In this document: piece by piece, positions 24,362 to 32,616 of the stretch
Layout of the letters: every line of letters begins with the position of its first letter
Position numbering within the stretch: the stretch's first letter is position 1
Assembly (NCBI RefSeq): GCF_000174415.1
Contig: NZ_ACJM01000012.1
Coordinates: forward strand, 1 to 64,000
Reading direction: 5' to 3'
Length of the DNA stretch: 64,000 bases
Source: Dethiobacter alkaliphilus AHT 1
GTDB lineage: Bacteria > Bacillota > Dethiobacteria > Dethiobacterales > Dethiobacteraceae
The notes under the pieces: generated by a model
What the model was told of the DNA's origin: nothing
The model's input: only the letters and a program-made list of their open reading frames with translations
Databases searched by the model: none
Translations under genes and position numbers: made by a program

Positions 24362-25235
24362 TTCAATGAGATACTGTCTGCGACAAAGTGTGGTTGCGCT
24401 GTTTCGCAACCTTTGGTTGGCTTTGGTGACTTCAGGAATTATTGCTATTTCCCTGGCAATTTTAGGCGGCTTTTTGCTGTTGGCGGTTAATGCCAGCCAG
24501 TTTATGCGCAATATTGAGTCCAATGTGGAAATCAGCGTCTTTTTAGAGGATGGAGCAGATCCGGCAGCCTTGCAGGCGCAGCTGGGCGGACATGAGGATG
24601 TCTCCGGCTACACCTTTGTGCCCAAAGATGAAGGCCTGGAGGAATTTGGCCGCACCATGGGCGACCGGGTGATGTTGGTGGGCCTGGAAGGCGAAAACAA
24701 TCCGCTGCCTGATATGTTTAAGGTCCGGGCGCACAGAGCAGAAGCCGTTCCGGCTCTGGCTGCGGAAATTCAGTCCTATTCCGGGGTGGAAGTAACAGAT
24801 TTCGGAGAAGAGCTGGTTGCCCGCGTAGGGCAGGTAACGGGTTGGCTCAATACCCTGTTTCTCATCGTCAGCGGCCTGTTGGCGCTGGGCGCCATCTTCC
24901 TTATCGTAACCACCATCCGCCTGTCGGTACTGGCCCGTCAGGATGAAGTGGGGATTATGAAATACCTGGGTGCCAGCAACTGGTTTATCCGCTTTCCTTT
25001 TCTGTTGGAAGGCATGGTGATGGGCTGGACCGGCACCGTGGCTGCAGCGGCAGCTTTGAGTTTTGTCTATTTTCGTGTGGCCTATTCCCTGCAAACCGAG
25101 GCTTTAGCCTTTTTTCTGCAACCGGTAACGGATATGGCCAGAATACTGCCTATTTTTGTGGGCCTTCTGTTAATGGGAACCCTGATGGGCGGCGTGGGCA
25201 GCTATGTTTCTGTCCGCAAATTCTTACGGGTTTAG
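24345..25235 (+). CDS. ftsX: Cell-division permease-like protein FtsX
   Basis: A 296-residue membrane protein with one N-terminal and three C-terminal helices (about 22-45, 170-195, 217-240, 265-285). Between helix 1 and 2 lies the extracytoplasmic loop (about 50-160) that in other bacteria binds the coiled coil of EnvC, PcsB, CwlO or RipC. It carries ISVFLEDGAD and FRVR-type beta strands typical of FtsX. Start ATG 24345 follows GGGGGAG. It is the second gene of ftsE-ftsX-coiled coil/DUF3048 and precedes its presumed partner by about 18 bases. Confidence 0.93.
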   Translation: MAVNINSMRYCLRQSVVALFRNLWLALVTSGIIAISLAILGGFLLLAVNASQFMRNIESNVEISVFLEDGADPAALQAQLGGHEDVSGYTFVPKDEGLEEFGRTMGDRVMLVGLEGENNPLPDMFKVRAHRAEAVPALAAEIQSYSGVEVTDFGEELVARVGQVTGWLNTLFLIVSGLLALGAIFLIVTTIRLSVLARQDEVGIMKYLGASNWFIRFPFLLEGMVMGWTGTVAAAAALSFVYFRVAYSLQTEALAFFLQPVTDMARILPIFVGLLLMGTLMGGVGSYVSVRKFLRV

Positions 25236-25253
25236 TGTGGAAAGGAGAATCCT

Positions 25254-26660
25254 ATGCGCCACATTGCTAAAATTACCGTGTTTGCGCTGCTTCTGCTCTT
25301 AATTTCCGGTACAGCTTTTGGCAATCCCGGTAATGTCCAGGAGCGTATTGATGAAACCCGGGAAGAGATAGATGAATATGAGCAGGTTATCAAGCTGCTT
25401 GATGAAGATATTAAAGAACGTCTGGCCCGCATTGATGAGCTGGAAAGCCAGCTAAAAGATACCCAAAGGCAGCTTCGCCAGACGGAAGTGGAAATTGCCG
25501 AATCCCAGGCCCGGCTGGAAGAGCAGAATGATGCCTTCGCCGGCAGGGTTCGCAGCGCCTACATGAAAGGCGGCATGTCTTATCTGGAAGTTCTCCTGGG
25601 GGCTGAAAATTTCAGTGACCTGGTGGTCCGGGTGGCCTATCTGGCCCGCATCTTCAATCAGGATGCGCAAATAATTACCGCAGTGAAAGCCGAATATGCC
25701 GTCCTGCAGGAGAAACAGCAGGCCATGGAGGACCAGTTAGCCAGCATCGAGGATTTCCGCTACCAGATGGATGCGCAACGGAGAAATCTGCTGGCTCAGC
25801 GCAGACGGATGGAAGAAATGCTCTCCGATGCCAAAAAGCAACTGCAGCAGGACCTGGCCCAGCTTACCCCTCAAGCCAACCGGCAGCCGGTGTACGGCAT
25901 AATCCTGGATAATGCTGCCGGTGCCCGGCCACAACACGGCCTGGCCCAGGCCAGTAAAGTATACGAATTTGAAGTGGAAGGACGCATTACCCGCTACCTG
26001 GCCTTGTTTTCAACCTTTCCGCAAAAAGTGGGCCCCATTCGCAGTGCCCGGGAGCACAGCATCCTGCTGTCCATGGAAAACGGCGTGCGCTTCATTACAG
26101 CCAGCGCTTCCCGGGACAACCTGGAAAAGATAAATGAATGGAATGTGAAATATACCAATGCGCTGGGTGATTCCCGGTTTTATCGGGACAGCTCTCGTCG
26201 GGCACCCCATAATTTGTATGTTAATCTGGCCTCTCTGGGCCTGGAATCGCGCTCCTCAAAGATGACGGTACGCCCCGCCTATCTTAGCCGGCAGGGAAGT
26301 GCCGCCAACAGTTTTTCCATCGAATACAGTAACAATTATCGCGTGGGCTACCGCTATAATGAACAGGAATCCGCTTACCAGCGCCTGATTAACGGCCAGG
26401 CTCATCGGGATGCCACCGGCCAGGCAATTATGGCCCGCAACGTTATCGTGCAGTATGTCCCCCATCCATCCGATTGGCGTGGACGCCCCACCCCGGATGT
26501 AATTGGCTCCGGCCCCATTGACTTTTATGCCCAGGGCCAGCGCTTCCGCGGCACATGGCGCAAAGATAACATGAGCTCTCCCACCCGCTTCTACTATCAG
26601 GACGGCCAGGAAATCGAACTGCTCTACGGCCAAACCTGGATCCAACTGGCCCGCCCCTAA
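25254..26660 (+). CDS. FtsEX-linked secreted protein: PcsB/CwlO-type coiled coil fused to DUF3048
   Basis: A 468-residue exported protein with a signal peptide (about 1-23). Residues about 27-205 form a long antiparallel coiled coil. It contains RSAYMKGGMSYLEVLLGAEN and FSDLVVRVAYLARIF (about 100-134), closely matching the FtsX-contacting tip of PcsB/CwlO-type proteins. The C-terminal half is not a CHAP, NlpC/P60 or M23 peptidase. It is a YerB-like DUF3048: ARPQHGLAQASKVYEFEVEG and KVGPIRSAREHS, then the C-terminal subdomain with ARNVIVQYVPH, GSGPIDFYAQG and GTWRKDNMSSPTRFY. The short gap after ftsX and the coiled coil strongly suggest FtsEX controls it. The biochemical role of DUF3048 is unknown to me. 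Confidence 0.88.
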   Translation: MRHIAKITVFALLLLLISGTAFGNPGNVQERIDETREEIDEYEQVIKLLDEDIKERLARIDELESQLKDTQRQLRQTEVEIAESQARLEEQNDAFAGRVRSAYMKGGMSYLEVLLGAENFSDLVVRVAYLARIFNQDAQIITAVKAEYAVLQEKQQAMEDQLASIEDFRYQMDAQRRNLLAQRRRMEEMLSDAKKQLQQDLAQLTPQANRQPVYGIILDNAAGARPQHGLAQASKVYEFEVEGRITRYLALFSTFPQKVGPIRSAREHSILLSMENGVRFITASASRDNLEKINEWNVKYTNALGDSRFYRDSSRRAPHNLYVNLASLGLESRSSKMTVRPAYLSRQGSAANSFSIEYSNNYRVGYRYNEQESAYQRLINGQAHRDATGQAIMARNVIVQYVPHPSDWRGRPTPDVIGSGPIDFYAQGQRFRGTWRKDNMSSPTRFYYQDGQEIELLYGQTWIQLARP

Positions 26661-26743
26661 CCGGTAAAAAATGCATAAAGGAAATTTGTTTTGCTTAACG
26701 AAGGATGTAGAGAATTTTTTCTTTATGTGTTAGGAGTTGAAGT

Positions 26744-27481
26744 ATGGATTATCAGGAAGTGGTAGAGAGGTTAACAGCAATGTCCAGGCCGGAAGCGGTG
26801 GAAGGGATGGCCCGTTTTGGCATTACACCACAAAAGGTTTATGGTGTGTCCATTCCAGATCTGCGCCGGATGGCCAAAGAAATCGGTACAGACCGGGAAT
26901 TAGCCGCCCGGCTGTGGCAGGATGAGACCAGGGAAACGCGGATACTGGCCTCCATGGTGGATGACCCCCGGCAGGTTACCGAAGAACAGATGGATGCCTG
27001 GGCTCTGGAGTTTGACTACTGGGAGATTTGTGACCAGGTCTGCAGTAATCTTTTTGGCAGAACGGAGTTGGCTTATAAAAAATGTTTTGACTGGAGCAAA
27101 GCAAAAGAGGAATTTGTAAAGCGCGCCGGGTTTGTGTTAATGGCCCGACTGGCCGTTACCGAAAAAGAGGCGCCGGATGCCAAATTTGCTTTGTTTATGT
27201 CCCTTATTAAAGACGGAGCAGATGATGAGCGAAATTACGTCAAAAAGGCGGTAAACTGGGCTCTGCGCCAGATTGGCAAGCGTAATTACAGCTTAAATAA
27301 GCTGGCTTTGGAGACGGCACAAGAAATCGGTGAGATGCCCCAGACCAGTGCCCGCTGGATTGCCCGGGATGCAATCCGGGAGTTGGAAAGTGAGAGAGTG
27401 CAGGAGAAGGTTCAACCCGCCTCATTTCGGGTAATTCTTTCCCCCAACGGTGAAGTACAGGACATTAAGCCTTATAAGTAG
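26744..27481 (+). CDS. AlkD-like DNA alkylation repair protein
   Basis: A 245-residue HEAT-like-repeat protein of the AlkD/AlkC DNA-glycosylase family (PF08713), which removes bulky or cationic N3- and N7-alkylpurines. Family landmarks include GISIPDLR-like sequence VYGVSIPDLRRMAKEIG near residue 33, ARLWQDETRETRILASMVDD, DYWEICDQVCSNLF near 92, KEEFVKRAGFVLMARLA and VKKAVNWALRQIGKRN near 168. The last holds the conserved Trp/Arg surface for damaged DNA. It is monocistronic, with a strong terminator. Confidence 0.88.
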   Translation: MDYQEVVERLTAMSRPEAVEGMARFGITPQKVYGVSIPDLRRMAKEIGTDRELAARLWQDETRETRILASMVDDPRQVTEEQMDAWALEFDYWEICDQVCSNLFGRTELAYKKCFDWSKAKEEFVKRAGFVLMARLAVTEKEAPDAKFALFMSLIKDGADDERNYVKKAVNWALRQIGKRNYSLNKLALETAQEIGEMPQTSARWIARDAIRELESERVQEKVQPASFRVILSPNGEVQDIKPYK

Positions 27482-27485
27482 CAAT

Positions 27486-27507
27486 GGGCCCGTGACGGGC
27501 CCTTTTT
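27486..27507 (+). terminator. Terminator of the AlkD-like gene
   Basis: GGGCCCG-tga-CGGGCCC followed by T5. Confidence 0.92.
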
Positions 27508-27576
27508 GTTGCCGTGTAAGAGGAAAACATAAAAAGTTCACGAACTAAAAAAGCAGGTCATATTTGGGAGGTATGT

Positions 27577-29322
27577 ATGACGGAGAGAACACGTTTTAAA
27601 ATATATTTATGGGGCATGTCTTTACTGACCGCTGCCGTGGCCATCTTTATTTTCTATCTGGCCGAAACCTTTGATACTGTTTACTATTGGGGTATGTTTA
27701 GCCTGCTGCCTTTTGCCATCGTTTGGTGGATGTTGTATCGGAAAATGAAATTTGCCGAAGCAATGGCTGAACTGCGCAGCCACTGGGGGCAGACGGTAAA
27801 AAAGGAGAGGGAACTGCAAAGCCTGAAGAAGGCTTTCCCGCTTTTTCCGGTGGAGGAAGGCGGACAGTATGCCATTAGCCCACAGACATGGGATGATTTA
27901 CATATGGATCGGATCTATGCCCTGGCCGACCGGACCCTGACCTCACCCGGCGAGCAGGTATTGTACAATATGCTTCGGGCCCCGCTTCTGGAAAAAGAGG
28001 TTTTGCAAAAAAGGAATGCCGCTGTCCGCGCGCTTAGTGAAGATGCTGTGCTTCGTGAAAAACTGCAGGGGATACTCTTGCCGTTGGACAGAATGAAGCC
28101 GGATACCGTAACAAATTTTTTATGGGGAGACGATTTTAAGTCCACTGATCTGGGAATCGTGCCAAATTTGCTGGCATTTGCAGCGCTGCTGGCCCTGATG
28201 TCCGTTTCTGTATGGGGAATACATAGTGTGATTATTGGCGTAATCCCGATGTTTGGCATTAATTATTACTACCAGAACTATACCGCCAGGCATTTAATGT
28301 TTCGTTTCCCGCCTATCCGCTATTTGCGTGCCATGTTGGTGTCGGCACAGGAGATGGGCCGGATTCAACACTCAGACTTTACCAGTTACTCCGCTCCGCT
28401 GCGAAAAAATGCCGCTGCGGGAAAGGGTATTATCCACAAAGCCCGTACTATGGGTTTTGCCGCCATGGATTCGCTTGGCGTATATGAATACGTAAATAAT
28501 TTATTCCTGCTAGATCTTCGCAATTATTACGGAGTGATGCAGGAGGTTAAAGCCAATTTAACCCAGCTGCGACAGACTTACCAGCTGCTGGGGGAGGTAG
28601 ACGCCCTGATTGCGGTGGCCTCCATGAGAGCAGGTACAGAAAATTGGTGCGAACCGGAGTTTCTGGAAGGGCAGACCGCTGTATATACCCAGGATATCCG
28701 CCATCCTCTCCTGGACAAGGCGGTTCCCAACAGTATTTTACTGGAAAAGCCCGGAGCCATCCTAACCGGTTCCAATATGTCGGGTAAGTCCACATTTCTT
28801 AGGACCATCGGAGTGAACGCGCTTCTGGCTCAGTCGGTGGGGATTTGTTTTGCCCGCTCCTACAAAGGGAGCCTGTTTAAAATTATTACCTCCATTAATA
28901 AGGAGGACCATTTGCCCGGAGGTAAAAGCTATTATCTCATTGAGGCGGAGGCAATTCTTAAGATGATTCGCGGAGTGGGCAGCGGCGCCCCGGCCTTGTG
29001 TATCATCGATGAAATCTTCCGCGGGACCCATTCTCTGGAAAGAATCCCTGCCGCCATCGAAGTGTTATTATATCTATCCGGCCAAAACACCATGAACCTG
29101 ATTGCCACCCATGATCTGGATGTGGCCAAAGCATGCTCGCCTGTTTACCCGCTCTATCATTTCCGGGAAAGGGTGGGGGAATCGGGCCTGGAGTTTGACT
29201 ATTTACTAAAAGAAGGCATAACAACCTCCTGGAATGCCATTAAGATTCTCAGGCATCTGGGATACCCCACGGAAGTAACCCATGGGGCACAAGAAAGAAT
29301 CGATAAGGCAGGCAGTAAATAG
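27577..29322 (+). CDS. Membrane-anchored MutS-like ATPase
   Basis: A 581-residue protein with the MutS C-terminal ATPase but no mismatch-recognition domain. Two N-terminal membrane helices (about 10-30 and 35-52) and another pair (about 190-230) flank or interrupt a MutS lever-like region. The ATPase (about 390-560) has Walker A GSNMSGKST, Walker B ALCIIDEIF and the ATHD switch (IATHDLDVA). Similar membrane MutS-like proteins occur in Firmicutes and Bacteroidetes and have no settled function; they are not mismatch-repair MutS. The start has GGGAGGT. A hairpin follows at 29324-29352. Confidence 0.85.
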   Translation: MTERTRFKIYLWGMSLLTAAVAIFIFYLAETFDTVYYWGMFSLLPFAIVWWMLYRKMKFAEAMAELRSHWGQTVKKERELQSLKKAFPLFPVEEGGQYAISPQTWDDLHMDRIYALADRTLTSPGEQVLYNMLRAPLLEKEVLQKRNAAVRALSEDAVLREKLQGILLPLDRMKPDTVTNFLWGDDFKSTDLGIVPNLLAFAALLALMSVSVWGIHSVIIGVIPMFGINYYYQNYTARHLMFRFPPIRYLRAMLVSAQEMGRIQHSDFTSYSAPLRKNAAAGKGIIHKARTMGFAAMDSLGVYEYVNNLFLLDLRNYYGVMQEVKANLTQLRQTYQLLGEVDALIAVASMRAGTENWCEPEFLEGQTAVYTQDIRHPLLDKAVPNSILLEKPGAILTGSNMSGKSTFLRTIGVNALLAQSVGICFARSYKGSLFKIITSINKEDHLPGGKSYYLIEAEAILKMIRGVGSGAPALCIIDEIFRGTHSLERIPAAIEVLLYLSGQNTMNLIATHDLDVAKACSPVYPLYHFRERVGESGLEFDYLLKEGITTSWNAIKILRHLGYPTEVTHGAQERIDKAGSK

Positions 29323-29323
29323 C

Positions 29324-29352
29324 AGTAACCCGCTTCAGCGAAGCGGGTTACT
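29324..29352. terminator. Bidirectional hairpin between the MutS-like and tocopherol-cyclase-like genes
   Basis: AGTAACCCGCTTC pairs with GAAGCGGGTTACT around AGC. The stop codon of the minus-strand gene lies inside the stem. The T tail is weak. Confidence 0.7.
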
Positions 29353-30409
29353 TATTAGTTTTGCATTTATAAAGAATGGGATTGGGGCAGGCTCTGCCCA
29401 GTTGGACGGGCACCGGCTGAGTATACTTCTGACGGATTAGGACCAGTTCCTGGCGGCCGCCGTATTCGATTCCGCCACTGCTGCTGAAGTCGTGAAAAAT
29501 AACTTGGTTTTGTTTCAGATCCATGAGCAGTACTTCAACTCTGCCCTGCAATGATTCTTCAACAAAGGGTTGCATATTGTTTTCCCGGGGCGCGTTGCAG
29601 AGAACAAAGGAGCCTTTGGGGGCAAGGGAGCGAATTTGCAGCAGGTGTTTTTTATTCCAGGCGGTGATAAGGTAGTGCTCACCCTCCCTGACAATATCCA
29701 CCTTGCTTTTGTTCATGGTGGTAAATTCATAGAATATTCCATTGGCCAGAAAGCCGATTAAAAAGCCGCGGAAACTGGTAAAAAGAAAAGGTATATGGCC
29801 GATGGAACAGCTAAGTGAGGTGCCGGTTCGGGAAAAATTGTTGGCCTGGACCCAGATCCAGCCGTAGGGAAAATCCCGGCCCCAGTTTTTTTCTATATAG
29901 GCACTGCCGCCGGTAAAGTCCACGCTTTGCCCGTTAATTTCCAGTGTGCCGCTTAAAGTTGCATCCAGGCAGCATACCTGGCTGTAACATTGCATAAAGG
30001 TGAGAAAGTTATAATAACCCATGCTACCCGGGCTAAATATTGAGTCAGGCCACTTTACCGGCTCATTTAACGTCAGGGTTCCGCTGATGTTTTTTTCTTC
30101 GTGATCTATACTGAGGCTCAACTGCTCCAGTGAAAAGCGGTTACCGGCAACGGAGATATCAAAGCGCCCCGGTTTTGCAGAAAAAGCGCTGCCGTCATAG
30201 CGCAGATAGTGATACTTGATGGCCGAGCCGTCCACTATCTGCAGGAAACTGTGGGTGGTATCCGGCGTTTTCCCTTTAAAGATACCGGGAATAAAGGCAA
30301 AGCGGTATTCTTCAGAGGGGTCAATGATTTTAAAGTACCAGCCTTCGAAAAAATTGCTATGCCTGTTATGGCCATGATACAAATCCGGATTAAAGATTGA
30401 CCGCAGCAA
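29348..30409 (-). CDS. Tocopherol cyclase-like protein (PF14249)
   Basis: A 353-residue protein similar to the tocopherol-cyclase/lipocalin-like family seen in Firmicutes. Characteristic segments are YHGHNRHSNFFEGWYFKII at the N-terminus, PGSMGYYNFLTFMQCYSQV near 127 and FTGGSAYIEKNWGRDFPYGW near 166. Despite the family name these bacteria do not make tocopherol, so the substrate is probably another lipid or polyketide-like molecule, or the protein is only a lipid binder. No signal peptide is seen. The start is uncertain because no strong ribosome site precedes it. Confidence 0.8.
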   Translation of the reverse strand: MLRSIFNPDLYHGHNRHSNFFEGWYFKIIDPSEEYRFAFIPGIFKGKTPDTTHSFLQIVDGSAIKYHYLRYDGSAFSAKPGRFDISVAGNRFSLEQLSLSIDHEEKNISGTLTLNEPVKWPDSIFSPGSMGYYNFLTFMQCYSQVCCLDATLSGTLEINGQSVDFTGGSAYIEKNWGRDFPYGWIWVQANNFSRTGTSLSCSIGHIPFLFTSFRGFLIGFLANGIFYEFTTMNKSKVDIVREGEHYLITAWNKKHLLQIRSLAPKGSFVLCNAPRENNMQPFVEESLQGRVEVLLMDLKQNQVIFHDFSSSGGIEYGGRQELVLIRQKYTQPVPVQLGRACPNPILYKCKTNK

Positions 30410-30489
30410 CTATGGCACCTCCACAAGCAGATTGTTGTTTAGTTCTGCATGAAACCGGCCGTCTCCTGTATCAATATGTTACAGGAAAG

Positions 30490-30666
30490 TAAAAAAGCAC
30501 GCTTTATTCAGTTTCCTAAACGCGTGGTTTTAATACTGGCTACCTTAGCAGCTTTGCAAACTGCAAAGCGTTATAATTCAAGCCAGTATAAAAAAGCACG
30601 CTTTATTCAGTTTCCATAATGCGTGGTTTTAATACTGGCTTCCTTAGCAGCTTTGCAAACTGCAAA
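30490..30666. repeat. Structured 99-base tandem repeat
   Basis: Two 77-base near-identical copies lie at 30491-30567 and 30590-30666, with only a few substitutions. Each contains AAAAAGCACGC and GCGTGGTTTT, which pair as a terminator-like stem. Copy 1 contains the perfect hairpin GCTTTGCA-aac-TGCAAAGC. ATACTGGCT (30533-30541) and AGCCAGTAT (30581-30589) enclose that hairpin as a second stem level. No protein gene is evident in 30410-30699. Confidence 0.8.
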
Positions 30667-30696
30667 AAAAGCCCGGTTTTCATCAAACCGGGCTTT
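30667..30696 (-). terminator. Terminator of the secreted repeat-protein gene
   Basis: On the minus strand AAAGCCCGGTTT-gatga-AAACCGGGCTTT continues into a T7 tail, just after the stop at 30700. Confidence 0.88.
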
Positions 30697-30699
30697 AAA

Positions 30700-31155
30700 T
30701 CAGGCTATTTTTTTCCTGTAAACAAATAAGGCCAGTGCTCCTCCAACCACGGCCAGGCCGCCATAGAGAGGGAGGTTCCCTGAAGCTTCCTCAGCTTCCA
30801 GACCGTCCACAGAGACAATACCCATTTCTCCTTCTTCCAGCTCCATGCCTTTACCCACATAATCTTCATCCGCCTCGGGCACGTCGGCGTCGGTGGAAAT
30901 TATCCGGGCTTCACCGTCTGCCGGCTCCTGACCTTCACCCACAAATCCTTCCTCCACTTCGTCCAACTCTCCGGGCACAGCGGTAATACCCATTTCTCCT
31001 TTTTCCAGTTCCATGTCCCTACCCACATAGTCTTCTTCGCCGTGGTCAATTACCTCCGGGTTACCGCCTTCCGGGGTATTATTGGCCAGGGCAAAGCCGG
31101 TAAACATAAGACTGACAAGCATAACAACAGTAAGCATAACTACAGTTTTTTTCAT
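30700..31155 (-). CDS. Secreted acidic repeat protein with C-terminal membrane anchor
   Basis: A 151-residue exported protein that I do not recognise by family. A signal peptide (about 1-25, cleavage near ALANN) is followed by an acidic domain. It carries repeats with D-Y-V-G-(R/K)-(D/G)-M-E-L-E-(K/E)-G-E-M-G-I at two places and a degenerate third (GFVGEGQEPADGEARI) between them. The C-terminus has NLPLYGG, a hydrophobic helix and YRKK, which mimics a sortase sorting signal but without LPxTG. ATG 31155 is chosen for its AGGAGGGG site; a longer frame from 31377 lacks one. It diverges from the RND pump operon. Confidence 0.7.
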   Translation of the reverse strand: MKKTVVMLTVVMLVSLMFTGFALANNTPEGGNPEVIDHGEEDYVGRDMELEKGEMGITAVPGELDEVEEGFVGEGQEPADGEARIISTDADVPEADEDYVGKGMELEEGEMGIVSVDGLEAEEASGNLPLYGGLAVVGGALALFVYRKKIA

Positions 31156-31280
31156 TTTGAAACCCCTCCTGATTAGTGGATTGTTTTGTAGACTTTTAGA
31201 CGGGGTAAAGAACAAATAGTTCCCTTCATAACAGTAGGAAAAGTTAAGATTTGTTAACCATTGGAATGTGTGAAATTCTC

Positions 31281-31308
31281 TTGACGGGGTAGTCAGGTGC
31301 GATATAAT
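31281..31308 (+). promoter_or_regulatory. Promoter of the RND efflux operon
   Basis: TTGACG (31281-31286), a 16-base spacer and a perfect TATAAT (31303-31308). Confidence 0.75.
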
Positions 31309-31336
31309 TAATGCGTGCAGATTGTTGTATATCCGC

Positions 31337-31356
31337 CCGACTGACCGGTCGGTCGG
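31337..31356 (+). promoter_or_regulatory. Operator-like palindrome of the RND operon
   Basis: CCGACTGACCGGTCGGTCGG is a 20-base inverted repeat with one mismatched pair. GACCGGTCGGTC-type sites are typical of TetR-family efflux repressors. It lies some 25 bases after the expected transcription start. The TetR gene at the end of the operon is the obvious candidate to bind it. Confidence 0.7.
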
Positions 31357-31398
31357 TTTCGGTAAGTATTTAAGCATCTTGAAACGGGGGATTAGTCA

Positions 31399-32616
31399 AT
31401 GTCAAGCAAGACCTGGAAAATAGCGCTGTTATTGGCAGGAGCGCTGTTACTTACTGCCTGCGGCAACGGTGCGGAGGAGGAAGAAAGTGTGGACCCTGTT
31501 GCCGTTGAGATTACCAGAGCCGGGCAGGGTGAAATTGCCGAAACCTTTTCTTTTAGCGGTGAAGTTTCCGCCGGCGGAGAAATTCAAATAGTACCTAAGG
31601 TTTCAGGTACCGTGTCTAAAGTTAATGTGGCCCTGGGGGACACGGTGCAGCAGGGTGATGTTCTGGTGGAGCTGGAGGCCAGGGAGTTGGCTCTGGCGGT
31701 GCAGCAGGCGGAAGCGGCGGTGGAAATGGCCAGGGCAAACCTTAACAGTATGGAGGCCGGCAGCGGCTTGTCCCAACTGCAGGCCAATGTGCGCCAGGCG
31801 GAGATTAATTTTAATCGAGCCGGTGAACAGTTGGAGCGGATGGAAGCTCTTTATGCGGAAGGAGGCCTGGCCAAGCAGCAGTTGGAAGATGTGCGGGCCA
31901 GCTTTGCCGTGGCCCAGACCCAATATGAGTTGGCCAGCGATCAGCTGCAAAGCCATGAACGGGGAGAAGGTCAGCTGGAGATTCTAACGGCCCAATTAAA
32001 ACAGGCAGAAGCCGGGTTGGAACTGGCCCGGCTCAATTACCAAAACGCCACCATCACCGCCCCGGTGGGTGGTACTGTGACTCTGGTCCATACCGAAGCA
32101 GGTAACATGGTTTCACCGGGAACGCCGGTGGTTACCCTGATAAACGCTGAGGGCACCAGAGTAACTGCCCTGCTTACTGAGCAGGCGGTCAACCATATTG
32201 CGGTGGGCATGGAGATAGCGGTGGAAATCCCCACTTTAGAGGGCCGCTATCAGGGGGAAGTACGGGAGATATCGCCCGGTGCGGTAAGCGGAACCCGCTC
32301 TTTTCTGGTTAAGGTGACACTGGTTGAAGAAATCGAGGCCAGGCCCGGCATGTTTGCCCGGCTGATACTGGTGCGGGATTCCAGGGATGATGCGGTGGTG
32401 CTGCCCCGTTCCGCTATTCTGGAGAATGACGGCAGCTATTATATTTATCTGGTTAAAGATGAGCAGGCGGTGAGAACCGATGTGACAATCGGCCTGCGGG
32501 ATGAGACCCATGCCGAAATTGAAGCCGGTGTTACTGTGGGTGACAAAGTGGTGATAACCGGACACCATTTCCTGCGGGACGGGGTAGCGGTGCAGGTAGA
32601 AGGTGAGCAGTCATGA
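31399..32616 (+). CDS. RND efflux periplasmic-adaptor lipoprotein (HlyD/MFP family)
   Basis: A 405-residue adaptor. The lipoprotein signal ends in LTAC (Cys21). A barrel-sandwich (lipoyl-like) domain is split by a long helical hairpin (about 95-200, Ala/Glu/Gln-rich), as needed to contact a TolC-type channel. Segments IVPKVSGTVSKVNVALGDTV and NATITAPVGGTVTLVHTEAG form the two halves. A beta-barrel and membrane-proximal domain follow. It links the RND pump (next gene, ATGA overlap of 4 bases) to the TolC-like protein. An operator-like palindrome and a good promoter precede the operon. Confidence 0.9.
   Translation: MSSKTWKIALLLAGALLLTACGNGAEEEESVDPVAVEITRAGQGEIAETFSFSGEVSAGGEIQIVPKVSGTVSKVNVALGDTVQQGDVLVELEARELALAVQQAEAAVEMARANLNSMEAGSGLSQLQANVRQAEINFNRAGEQLERMEALYAEGGLAKQQLEDVRASFAVAQTQYELASDQLQSHERGEGQLEILTAQLKQAEAGLELARLNYQNATITAPVGGTVTLVHTEAGNMVSPGTPVVTLINAEGTRVTALLTEQAVNHIAVGMEIAVEIPTLEGRYQGEVREISPGAVSGTRSFLVKVTLVEEIEARPGMFARLILVRDSRDDAVVLPRSAILENDGSYYIYLVKDEQAVRTDVTIGLRDETHAEIEAGVTVGDKVVITGHHFLRDGVAVQVEGEQS

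Noticed and set aside
24543-25094. A 183-codon open frame opposite ftsX
   Set aside because: Antisense shadow; ftsX has the expected topology and operon place.
27577-29322. Mismatch repair MutS
   Set aside because: The protein has membrane helices and lacks the mismatch-binding and connector domains; only the ATPase is shared.
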